Part shown: in pieces, positions 1-6,501 of the stretch
Layout of the letters: every line of letters begins with the position of its first letter
Position numbering within the stretch: position 1 is the first letter of the stretch
Assembly: GCA_964628285.1 (NCBI GenBank)
Contig: CAZVNP010000062.1
Location: 1-14,786 of the forward strand
Source of the DNA: JAPLDP01 sp964628285
GTDB lineage: Bacteria > Bacteroidota > Bacteroidia > Bacteroidales > JAGONC01
Direction: 5' to 3'
DNA: 14,786 bases
Position numbers and translations under genes: made by a program
The notes under the pieces: model-generated
What the model was told of the DNA's origin: nothing
What the model saw: only the letters and a program-made list of their open reading frames with translations
Databases searched by the model: none

Positions 1-549
1 TCAGGTAACCAATCCTGATTGGTAAAGCCTAACCAGCAGCCAAAACCGGGTGTTGCGTAGTAAGCAGAGATGCTTGCACGAAGCGTACACAGGGAGTGCA
101 AAAGCTGTGTGATAGAATCCCGAAATGTAGCATATTGCAAGGAGCTTTCATTGTTGCAGCAATGTGAGCAGCACTAAATGACCGTTAAGGTTGAGGTCAA
201 ATAGTCCGGCCGGGGTCTGAGAATAGGGCAGATGCACAAGAGGTATCCACGGGAACTTGGGAGAGCTTCCCGTCTCCACACGAGAAACGGATAAGCGGAA
301 TGTCCGAACCCAAAGAGTCCGGGCCTCACGGGTAGATATTGCCACCCGTGAAGGCGCAAAGAAAAGGCAATATCGTGATGGTATCCAAGACGAGGGAAAC
401 CGAAGTCAAAGAGAGAGGCGGAAGCAGTCTTAACATCCTCATAGTACCGATTGAACGGTGGGAAATCAGCTCCATGAAAGCCACCTGGTAGGGAAGGGGG
501 ATGTCTGAATACGGAGCTGCACTTTAGAAACACAACGTGAACCAGAGGC

Positions 550-1833
550 ATGAAAGAGATGTCAACAGTAGAAATGCAGATAGCGGAAAGAGCGAGGAAA
601 TTTCCGGATGAAGCATCGACGAATCTGGCACAGTACATCACCGAGGCCATGCTCGATGAAAGCTTCGACAGCCTGAACAAGAAAAGTGCTGCAGGAGTGG
701 ACAGGGAGACATGGGAAGAGTACAACGGACGGCGAAAGGAGAGTATACCGCAATTACTGGGAGCGTTCAAAAGCGGGAGGTACCGTGCACCGAATGTACG
801 GAGGGTATACATACCCAAAGGAGACGGGAAGGTACGGCCGCTTGGATTGCCAACGATAGAGGATAAGATACTGCAAGGAGTAGTAACAAGAGTTCTCACG
901 CCGGTATATGAGGAGATATTCTACGATACGTCGTACGGGTTCAGACCGGGCAAGTCACAACATCAGGCATTGGAAGCATTGTACAAAGAAGTAACTATAA
1001 AAGGGAAGCATTATATCATAGATGCAGACCTTGAGAATTACTTTGGGAGCATAAATCACCAGTGTCTGCGGGAATTTCTGGACAAAAGGATAAAGGATGG
1101 TGTGATAAGGCGGATGATAAATAAGTGGCTGAAGGCGGGGATACTGGAAAACGGGAACGTTTACTACCCGGGAGAGGGAACACCTCAGGGTGGGAGTATA
1201 TCACCGCTGTTAAGCAATATTTATCTGCATTATGTCCTTGATGAATGGTTCCATGAACAAATCCAGCCGCTGCTAAAGAGTAAAAGCTTCATCATCCGTT
1301 ATGCAGATGATTTTCTGCTGGGCTTTATCAACAGGGAAGATGCAATAAGGGTAATGAGGGTATTACCGAAGCGTTTTGAGAAATACGGTTTAAAGTTACA
1401 TCCTGAGAAGACGAGACTGGTAGAGTTGGAGGACAAGGATGGACAAAAGCCAAAGACCTTTGATTTTTTAGGATTTACCCATTACTGGGGCAAAAGCCGT
1501 AAAGGGAAAAATGTACTCAAACGCAAGACAAGCAGCAAGAAGTTCCGTGCATCACTCAAACGGATGGATGAGTGGCTGAGGGAAAACAGGCATAGAAAAG
1601 AAGGGGAGATAATACGAGGGGTGAACCAAATGTTGAGAGGACATTATGAGTATTATGGGATTACATTTAACAGCAGGAAAATACCCGATTACTATGAACA
1701 GGCGAAACGCCGGTTACACTTTTGGCTGAATCGCCGGGGAGGAAAACGGCGCTGGAACTGGGAAAAGTACGTCAATCTGATAGAAGAATGGAATCCGCTA
1801 CTCAAGCCTAAGATATATCACAGCAGTCTTTAG
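550..1833 (+). CDS. ltrA: Group II intron reverse transcriptase/maturase
   Basis: Intron-encoded protein that helps the intron RNA fold and splice, and reverse-transcribes it at new sites. In order: RT0/RT1 (AAGVD at 47-51), RT2-3 (LGLPTIEDKILQG about 98-110, FRPGKSQHQAL 131-141), RT4 with D160 (DADLENYFGSINH), RT5 (GTPQGGSISPLLSN 210-223), the catalytic YADD box at 251-254, then a basic maturase (X) domain from about 315 to 420. It stops after KIYHSSL, with no HNH endonuclease. At 427 residues this matches endonuclease-lacking intron proteins of the RmInt1-like size class. The frame is intact. AGAGG at 544-548 is only 1 nt from the ATG at 550 but 10 nt from the ATG at 559, so translation may start three codons later. 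It lies in domain IV of the intron and depends on outside transcription as far as I can see. Confidence 0.95.
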   Translation: MKEMSTVEMQIAERARKFPDEASTNLAQYITEAMLDESFDSLNKKSAAGVDRETWEEYNGRRKESIPQLLGAFKSGRYRAPNVRRVYIPKGDGKVRPLGLPTIEDKILQGVVTRVLTPVYEEIFYDTSYGFRPGKSQHQALEALYKEVTIKGKHYIIDADLENYFGSINHQCLREFLDKRIKDGVIRRMINKWLKAGILENGNVYYPGEGTPQGGSISPLLSNIYLHYVLDEWFHEQIQPLLKSKSFIIRYADDFLLGFINREDAIRVMRVLPKRFEKYGLKLHPEKTRLVELEDKDGQKPKTFDFLGFTHYWGKSRKGKNVLKRKTSSKKFRASLKRMDEWLRENRHRKEGEIIRGVNQMLRGHYEYYGITFNSRKIPDYYEQAKRRLHFWLNRRGGKRRWNWEKYVNLIEEWNPLLKPKIYHSSL

Positions 1834-1850
1834 CGAAACCGTATTCAGAG

Positions 1851-1883
1851 GAACCGTATGCGGGAAAACCGCTCGTACGGGTC
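1851..1883 (+). ncRNA. Group II intron domain V
   Basis: This is the catalytic hairpin of the ribozyme. The lower stem pairs GAACCGTA with TACGGGTC, a TC bulge sits in the 3' arm, and the tip is GCGG-GAAAA-CCGC. It is 33 nt against the usual 34. The position of the catalytic triad (nucleotides 2-4) reads AAC where AGC or CGC is usual. Nucleotide 3 faces a G instead of the usual U, so the site would be an A-G mismatch. The hairpin identity is clear. Whether it is catalytically active is not. Confidence 0.8.
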
Positions 1884-1983
1884 TGTGGGGGAGCGGGGAG
1901 GCAACGAACCGCTCTACCCGGAAGCTTCGAGACGCAAGAGGGTGAGAAGATGGGTGAGGGTGGTTGGTATGGAGAAGTTAAAA

Positions 1984-2040
1984 GCCCCTCTCCTTTAGGA
2001 GAGAGCTTGTCCCGCTGAAAAGCGGGAGGTGGGGGTGAGG
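1984..2040. repeat. Double-hairpin intergenic repeat
   Basis: Two adjacent perfect hairpins: CTCTCC-TTTA-GGAGAG at 1988-2003 and TCCCGCT-GAAA-AGCGGGA at 2010-2027. A G-rich tail ending GGGGGTGAGG follows. The pair has the look of the short palindromic repeats common between genes in this phylum. It could double as a transcript end for the region upstream, but no T-run follows either hairpin. Confidence 0.6.
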
Positions 2041-2042
2041 TG

Positions 2043-2117
2043 CAGTCGTCAGTCGTCAGTCGTTAGTCGTCAGTCGTTAGTCGTCAGTCGTCAGTCGTCA
2101 GTCGTCAGTTGGCAGTT
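2043..2117. repeat. Tandem 7-bp array, CAGTCGT type
   Basis: Nine consecutive heptamers (seven CAGTCGT and two TAGTCGT, units 4 and 6) run from 2043 to 2105, followed by CAGTTGG and the start of another CAGTTNN unit. The last units match the CAGTTGG-type array at 3708-3756, so the two arrays belong to one family. Confidence 0.95.
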
Positions 2118-2163
2118 AAAGCAATATAGCAATAACAATTAAACCATCCCCCCTAACTATCAT

Positions 2164-3486
2164 TCAATGTCCTGTCCAGATAACCACTCCCGTCTTTGAA
2201 CCGTTATATGCAAATCCGTCCATCACCTGGTTCGATCGTCCGATGAGTGTGATGCTGTCGCCTGTGTTGCGCAGGCTCATGGGCATGTTGTTGCGGGTGA
2301 CCGTCAGTGAGTCGCCGGCAGCGATCTGCAGGCCGTCGAGCGACCAGATGCGGCCGGTTCCGTTCTTCAGAAAGCAGCCCGTGAGGTCGACGGCGTCCCT
2401 GCCTTTGTTGAGCAGCGTGACCTGCTCATTCACATTATCATAGCCGGCGGGATCGGGCAGCAGGTTTTTGATGACGATCCACTCGGAGGTGGAGGGCATA
2501 TGCTTGAAGGTGAAAGTAAACGATGTATCGCCGTAGCTCACAACATACTTGCGTGTGGCATTGTCGACCGTCAGCAGGATTGTCCCGTCCTTGTCGAATG
2601 TCTGCGGATCGGCGATATAAACATCGGGCACGTTGCCGCCGGTGGTGTCGCTCTTAAGGTATTTGTTGGTCTGGAACACGACGGGTGGCGGTGTCAGGGC
2701 ACGGTAGGTGCTGAGGGTCACCCGGCGGGGGTGTTTGTAGGTACCGTCGGAGCCGTTGGAGATGATGATAACGGCGGGTGACATGTCCTGCATGAACGCC
2801 GGCAGGGAGCACATGTGTGAGCCGTGGTGGTCGGCCTTGCAGACGTCGACGTCCCTGGCCAGGTGCAGCGCCGCGATCTTGGCCTCGGTGGGCTTCTCGA
2901 CGTCACCGCCGGTGAAGAAGGTGAAGCCGCCATATTGTACCACCAGGGCGATGCTCATGTCGTTCTCATCGATGCCGGTGGCCGTGTCACCGTTCAGCAC
3001 CACACCGCCGGAAGCGACACAACGGACCGTCATAGCCGGATCCAGGGGAATCAGCATACCACGCGTCAGGTGTGAGGCGGTGCCTCCTGTAGTCTTTTGA
3101 TAGTTCCGGAAAGCTTTTTCCTTATGTTTCGAAGAAGGCAGATAGTTCGTATCCCCCCTGTCGTAAAAGGTACCGACGGGAACCGAGTCGTTCAGCACCA
3201 GCTCGTCGATGCCGCCGTAATGGTCGGAGTGGTAGTGGGTGCAGACGAAAAAGTCGAGGGAGGTGATGCCCTCCTGGTCCAGCAGATCTTTGATGCGCGC
3301 CCCTTTGCCTTCGTCGCCGCTGTCGATGAGCAGCGTCCTGCCGCCGGGTGAGACGATGAGGACGGCGTCGCCCTGGTCCATGTCGATGAAGAAGATCTTC
3401 AGGGGCTGGGCAAAGGTCGATAAGGAAAAAAACAGGGTAAGAGTGAGGATCAGGTGAAAGCGTCCGGATAGTGTTTGCATAGTCAT
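2164..3486 (-). CDS. Secreted metallo-beta-lactamase-fold hydrolase with lamin-tail domain
   Basis: Exported metal-dependent hydrolase of the ComEC/Rec2-like branch of the metallo-beta-lactamase fold. Substrate unknown; nucleic acid or phosphoester is a guess from the family. Residues 1-26 form a signal peptide ending STFA-Q, with no lipobox cysteine. The metal site is visible: HYHSDH (84-89), GGD (193-195), DHHGSH (219-224) and KHP (251-253). After the fold (about 28-310) comes a lamin-tail (LTD) domain at about 335-430, which ends the protein. No T9SS sorting domain is present, so it probably stays in the periplasm or leaves by another route. Start ATG at 3486, with a second in-frame ATG at 3480. 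It is a single gene, divergent from the pair at 3948, and GC-rich. A Bacteroidota-type promoter lies at 3531-3562. Confidence 0.9.
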   Translation of the reverse strand: MTMQTLSGRFHLILTLTLFFSLSTFAQPLKIFFIDMDQGDAVLIVSPGGRTLLIDSGDEGKGARIKDLLDQEGITSLDFFVCTHYHSDHYGGIDELVLNDSVPVGTFYDRGDTNYLPSSKHKEKAFRNYQKTTGGTASHLTRGMLIPLDPAMTVRCVASGGVVLNGDTATGIDENDMSIALVVQYGGFTFFTGGDVEKPTEAKIAALHLARDVDVCKADHHGSHMCSLPAFMQDMSPAVIIISNGSDGTYKHPRRVTLSTYRALTPPPVVFQTNKYLKSDTTGGNVPDVYIADPQTFDKDGTILLTVDNATRKYVVSYGDTSFTFTFKHMPSTSEWIVIKNLLPDPAGYDNVNEQVTLLNKGRDAVDLTGCFLKNGTGRIWSLDGLQIAAGDSLTVTRNNMPMSLRNTGDSITLIGRSNQVMDGFAYNGSKTGVVIWTGH

Positions 3487-3530
3487 TTGGTTTTGATGGT
3501 TCGAATAAGTAAGCTTTTGCTTTCAGTGTT

Positions 3531-3562
3531 TAAAGATAAAGAAGATTTGAATATTTTGCAAA
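3531..3562 (-). promoter_or_regulatory. Putative Bacteroidota promoter of the hydrolase gene
   Basis: Read on the minus strand, TTTG (3559-3562) is followed after 20 nt by TATCTTTA (3531-3538). This is seven of eight matches to the TAnnTTTG -7 element with a normal -33 spacing. It lies 45 nt upstream of the ATG at 3486. Confidence 0.45.
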
Positions 3563-3609
3563 AAATAATCCCCTCCATACTGTTTATCAATAAAATCTCT
3601 TTCTTTATA

Positions 3610-3675
3610 ACCGCAAAGGGCGCGGAGCCTGCCACTGACAGGTCAGTGGCAGGGTACACAGAGAGCGCGGAGTGA
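3610..3675. repeat. GCGCGGAG repeat carrying a nested 26-bp palindrome
   Basis: Two half-copies, CCGCAAAGGGCGCGGAG (3611-3627) and ACACAGAGAGCGCGGAG (about 3656-3672), flank a perfect palindrome at 3628-3653 with 11-bp arms CCTGCCACTGA / TCAGTGGCAGG and a CAGG loop. Without the palindrome the two halves read as one continuous repeat, so the palindrome looks inserted. Confidence 0.7.
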
Positions 3676-3707
3676 AATTAAAAAAGAGGGATTTGTAAAT
3701 TTATTGG

Positions 3708-3756
3708 CTGTCATCAGTTGTCAGTAGTTAGTTGGCAATTGGCAGTTGGCAATCAG
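3708..3756. repeat. Degenerate 7-bp array, CAGTTGG type
   Basis: Consecutive heptamers in one register: CTGTCAT, CAGTTGT, CAGTAGT, TAGTTGG, CAATTGG, CAGTTGG, CAATCAG. This is a diverged relative of the array at 2043-2117. Confidence 0.8.
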
Positions 3757-3785
3757 GGAATCTATTATATTATACTGATTTACAA

Positions 3786-3809
3786 CAATATAGCAATATA
3801 ACAATATAA
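3786..3809. repeat. 8-bp array CAATATAR x3
   Basis: Three octamers in a row: CAATATAG, CAATATAA, CAATATAA. The same octamer appears once at 2122-2129, and on the opposite strand (TTATATTG) twice within 14465-14488. Confidence 0.85.
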
Positions 3810-3862
3810 TTATTGATCTCATCTCTTTTTATCATGACGGAACCTTTTTCGCCATTATATAT

Positions 3863-3870
3863 TATCTTTG
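3863..3870 (+). promoter_or_regulatory. -7 promoter box of the paralogous pair
   Basis: TATCTTTG is a perfect match to the Bacteroidota -7 element TAnnTTTG, 77 nt before the ATG at 3948. No clear TTTG sits at -33; T-runs at 3826-3830 and 3845-3849 flank the expected position. It would leave an untranslated leader of roughly 70 nt. Confidence 0.5.
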
Positions 3871-3947
3871 CAGTGAAGATTTATCTCTGAATTCTTCCAA
3901 AACCCGATAACGATCACATTTCAGATTAACCATCAATCCACCTTCCG

Positions 3948-4721
3948 ATGAAAAAGACATTATTCACTCTGGGCCTGGCGATCCTGTTTGCCGGTTTTCT
4001 CGCACAGCCGGCCTCCTCGCAGGATCTGTTGAACAGGCTGAAGAAAAAAGCCGAGAATGCGGTAATTAAGAAGACACCGGACGAAGAAAAGCAGACCCAG
4101 GAGGCGCCACCTGCCGAGTCCACACCAACTACCGGGCGTCCTTCCAACACCCGTGGCGTGGGGCTGAGCAAAACCGCGCCCGACGTGAAGGCCAACATCG
4201 CCGATGCGGCGACGGCCTTCAACGGTAAAAAATACACCGACGCCCGCTATGACATACGGCAGGCTATCCTCGGCATCGAGCTGGAGATAGGGCAGGGCAT
4301 CCTGAAAGAGCTGCCGGATAAGATCGCGGGCCTGCCCAAGGTCGACGCCGAGGACAACGTGACCAGCTCGGGCATAGGCTTCGTGGGACTCATTATCAAG
4401 CGGGTATACCGCGGCGGCGACCAGGAGTTCACGGTGACCGTGGGCAACGACGCCGCCATGCTGTCGGCCGTCAACATGTACCTGGCATCAGGGGCTTACT
4501 CCTCCGGCAGCGAGCAGCAGAACTACAAGCAGGTCAAATTCGAGGACTACCCGGCTGTGATTGAATATAACGAGAGCACGGGCTACAAGCTGAGCGTGCC
4601 CTTCGGCCAGTCGTCCATACTCGTCACCGAGGGGGTGAACTTCAACAATGAGGATGATTTCATCAACGCCTCGTCAGCAATCGATATCAATAACATTAAA
4701 AAGCAACTGGGAGAGCAATGA
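3948..4721 (+). CDS. Secreted protein of unrecognised family, paralogue A
   Basis: I do not recognise the family. Residues 1-25 form a signal peptide (MKKTLFTLG... ending PASSQ-D). Next is a charged, Pro/Thr-rich linker of about 55 residues (LLNRLKKKAENAVIKK..., EEAPP-like), then a globular domain from about 82 to the end. That domain aligns over its whole length with residues 25-200 of the next gene. The best block is IGQGILKELP...KV...DNV at 114-138, where 13 of 25 positions are identical, followed by GFVGLIIKRVY. There is no cysteine, no catalytic motif and no T9SS domain, so a soluble periplasmic protein is most likely. The stop overlaps the next start as ATGA, implying translational coupling. 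GC-rich like the hydrolase upstream. Confidence 0.85.
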   Translation: MKKTLFTLGLAILFAGFLAQPASSQDLLNRLKKKAENAVIKKTPDEEKQTQEAPPAESTPTTGRPSNTRGVGLSKTAPDVKANIADAATAFNGKKYTDARYDIRQAILGIELEIGQGILKELPDKIAGLPKVDAEDNVTSSGIGFVGLIIKRVYRGGDQEFTVTVGNDAAMLSAVNMYLASGAYSSGSEQQNYKQVKFEDYPAVIEYNESTGYKLSVPFGQSSILVTEGVNFNNEDDFINASSAIDINNIKKQLGEQ

Positions 4722-5320
4722 AAACAGCGTTATTATCCGCACTGCTGATCCTGCTGACGGTGACCTTACAGGTCAGGGCGCAGGATGTGAACCAACAACT
4801 CAAGACGGCGAGTGAATCCTATGCTTCCGGCGACCTCGAGAACGCCCGCTTCGCCCTGCAGGAGGCCTTGCGTGGCGTGAACCAGGCCATCGGGCAGGAG
4901 ATCCTCGACATGCTGCCGCCGACACTCGGCGGCATGGACAAGGTGGCCTCATCCGACAACGTCAGCGGCACCAATTACGGCTTCGCCGGACTGTATATCA
5001 ACAGGGAATACGGCAGCGACTCCCTCGGCGTCACCATCCAGGTCGTCAGCGACTCACCACTGCTGGCAGGCCTCAACACGATGCTGTCTATGTCGGTGTT
5101 CATGGCCTCGGACCCCAACCAGAAACGCATCAAGGTGGCGGGATACAAAGCGTTGCTCACACGCAGCCAGGACTCGGAGGGAGAGCTGTCGTATGAGATC
5201 CAGATGCCTTTCAGCAGCTCGCTGCTGACATTCCACAGCAACGGCATCCCGGAGGAGCAGAAGGTGACGGATATGCTTAATTCGCTTCCGGTAGCCAAGA
5301 TAGTAGAGATAGCGCAGTGA
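4718..5320 (+). CDS. Secreted protein of unrecognised family, paralogue B
   Basis: Homologue of the preceding gene without its charged linker. Signal peptide 1-21 (MKTALLSALLILLTVTLQVRA-Q), then one domain of about 175 residues. Shared features are AxxSYASGDLENAR (a short helical, TPR-like start), IGQEILDMLP (58-67), KVASSDNV (75-82) and GFAGLYINREY (88-98). No cysteine, lipobox, membrane segment or obvious active site. Start ATG at 4718 lies inside the previous stop (ATGA), so the two are made together and may form a heteromer; that is inference. No function can be assigned. Confidence 0.85.
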   Translation: MKTALLSALLILLTVTLQVRAQDVNQQLKTASESYASGDLENARFALQEALRGVNQAIGQEILDMLPPTLGGMDKVASSDNVSGTNYGFAGLYINREYGSDSLGVTIQVVSDSPLLAGLNTMLSMSVFMASDPNQKRIKVAGYKALLTRSQDSEGELSYEIQMPFSSSLLTFHSNGIPEEQKVTDMLNSLPVAKIVEIAQ

Positions 5321-5327
5321 ATTATAA

Positions 5328-5348
5328 GCTGCGAGCTACGAGCTGCGA
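5328..5348. repeat. 7-bp array GCTGCGA x3
   Basis: GCTGCGA, GCTACGA, GCTGCGA stand in tandem 8 bp after the stop codon of paralogue B. This is a third heptamer type in a third gap. Confidence 0.75.
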
Positions 5349-5416
5349 GTAGCAAGGAGGAGAGGGGGAGAAGGTGGAACTGCAATTTCCGGCACAATCC
5401 TGATATTCACCTCTTT

Positions 5417-5450
5417 TTTTAATCCCCCTGCCACACTTCCCTTACATTTG
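5417..5450 (+). promoter_or_regulatory. Putative promoter of the two-component operon
   Basis: TACATTTG at 5443-5450 matches the TAnnTTTG -7 element perfectly. A T-run ending at 5420 stands 22 nt upstream, in the -33 position. Transcription would begin near 5456, leaving only about ten nucleotides before the ATG at 5467. Confidence 0.55.
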
Positions 5451-5466
5451 TACCCAAATAAAAATA

Positions 5467-6501
5467 ATGAAAAGCAGAACCGGCCAACTCTTTATCCATT
5501 TTTTCGGTTGCATCGTTTTTATCGCCTTACCTGTTATCTTCAATCCCAATTCCAGGGATATTACCGGTGTTTTTCATAATCCGAATACCATAAGAGATAT
5601 ATTGCATAACCTGCTGCTGCTGTTGTTTTTTTATTTCAACTTCTACGTTCTTATTCAGGGACTGTTCTTTAAGAAGAGATATTTCTATTTTATCGTCGCC
5701 ATTTTGATCTGTTATTTACTGATCGCCTTCCTGCCCTCGATGATCATTCCCTTTGAAACTTACGACCGTTTACCGCCTCCCGGCCCTCCCGGTTCTCCTC
5801 CACGACCATTTTTCGGTGACTATTTATTCAGATTGCAGCACAACTTCTTTCTTTTTCTGGCTGTCTTCTTCTTTTCATTGATGTTGAAGATCAGCACCAG
5901 GTGGAAGAGAACCGAAAAAGAAAAGCTCAGCGCCGAATTATCTTACCTTAAAGCACAGGTCAATCCACATTTTCTTTTTAATTCGCTGAATAGTATCTAT
6001 TCACTGGCTTTACAGAAAGCGGATAACACGGCCGATGCCATTGTCAAACTTTCGGGGTTGATGCGCTATACGCTCAGTGATGCCGGCCATGATTTCGTTC
6101 CGCTTGAGAAGGAAATCAATTACCTTGTCGATTATATTGAGTTGCAGAAAATCCGTCTGGCTGACACAGCCAAAATCAGGCTCATCATTGACGGTCGCGC
6201 TGAAGGTAAACAGATAGCACCGCTGATCCTGATACCTTTCATCGAAAATGCCTTTAAATATGGTGTCAACCCTGAAGAGGACGCCAGTTTTGATATTCAT
6301 ATCATGATCACAGATTATGAACTGATCATGAAGGTCAGGAATAAGAAGGTCTGCCTGCCAAACTATGAAGAATCCCAGGAAGGTGTCGGTATCAGCAATG
6401 CGCGGCAGAGGCTGGAGCTCTTATATCCTGCCGGTCATCATTTGACCATTAAGGATGACCTCAATGATTTTTTGGTAGAACTGTCAATCCAACTGAAATG
6501 A
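5467..6501 (+). CDS. LytS-type sensor histidine kinase
   Basis: Membrane sensor kinase of the His_kinase (LytS/YehU) family, which phosphorylates LytTR regulators. Four membrane segments at about 7-26, 46-67, 71-96 and 122-141 precede the cytoplasmic kinase. An unusual proline-rich stretch (RLPPPGPPGSPPRPFFG, 101-117) lies between segments 3 and 4 and could be exposed outside. The phosphoacceptor is H168 in QVNPHFLFNSLNS. The ATP-binding part has the N-box IENAFKYG (259-266) and a glycine box GVGISN (306-311). At 344 residues it is typical of Bacteroidota members, and there is no separate periplasmic sensor domain. Its TGA overlaps the regulator start as ATGA, giving a coupled operon. It is clearly more AT-rich than the genes to its left. 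The signal sensed is unknown. Confidence 0.95.
   Translation: MKSRTGQLFIHFFGCIVFIALPVIFNPNSRDITGVFHNPNTIRDILHNLLLLLFFYFNFYVLIQGLFFKKRYFYFIVAILICYLLIAFLPSMIIPFETYDRLPPPGPPGSPPRPFFGDYLFRLQHNFFLFLAVFFFSLMLKISTRWKRTEKEKLSAELSYLKAQVNPHFLFNSLNSIYSLALQKADNTADAIVKLSGLMRYTLSDAGHDFVPLEKEINYLVDYIELQKIRLADTAKIRLIIDGRAEGKQIAPLILIPFIENAFKYGVNPEEDASFDIHIMITDYELIMKVRNKKVCLPNYEESQEGVGISNARQRLELLYPAGHHLTIKDDLNDFLVELSIQLK

Larger units (their letters stand above)
1..1920 (+). mobile_element. Group II intron, 5' end not resolved
   Basis: A self-splicing retroelement: structured RNA flanks an intron-encoded protein at 550-1833. The 3' part shows a domain V-like hairpin at 1851-1883, with GAACCGTA pairing TACGGGTC around a GCGG/CCGC tip. 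It is followed by a domain VI-like stem (GAGCGG 1891-1896 with CCGCTC 1909-1914), leaving A1916 as candidate branch adenosine. Upstream are strong RNA hairpins expected of domain I, for example ACCAAT/ATTGGT (8-23), ACGGGAA/TTCCCGT (249-273, 11-nt loop) and TCACGGGT/ACCCGTGA (326-351). About 550 nt before the protein gene and about 90 after it fit a 1.9-kb bacterial intron. I could not place a convincing GTGYG 5' end, so it may begin just before the window. The 3' end is approximate because no AY dinucleotide lies at the expected distance from A1916. Confidence 0.85.
1884..2163. other. Gene-free gap after the intron gene: domain VI, palindromes, heptamer array
   Basis: From the domain V end to the hydrolase stop codon there is no supported gene. 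It holds the intron domain VI stem (about 1887-1919), a short G-rich stretch, a double-hairpin repeat (1984-2040), a 7-bp tandem array (2043-2117) and a short CAATATAG-type stretch at 2122-2140. The tail beyond 2140 shows nothing further. Confidence 0.7.
3487..3947. other. Repeat-filled gap between divergent genes
   Basis: No gene supported. From left to right it contains the minus-strand promoter (3531-3562), an AT-rich stretch, a GCGCGGAG-type repeat interrupted by a perfect palindrome (3610-3675), a heptamer array (3708-3756), three octamers (3786-3809) and a plus-strand -7 box (3863-3870) serving the gene at 3948. The 3475-3675 open frame runs through the repeats and is not credible. Confidence 0.7.

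Noticed and set aside
107..111. GTGTG as the intron 5' end
   Set aside because: It matches GTGYG, but sequence before it already contains intron-like hairpins, and starting here would leave too little room for domain I.
174..899. 241-codon open frame on the minus strand
   Set aside because: It overlaps structured intron RNA and the start of the reverse transcriptase gene in antisense, and has no recognisable domain.
2043..2117. CRISPR array
   Set aside because: Units are 7 bp with no spacers, and no cas gene is present.
3475..3675. 66-codon open frame on the plus strand
   Set aside because: It starts inside the hydrolase gene and runs through the palindrome and GCGCGGAG repeat; a coincidence of repeat sequence.
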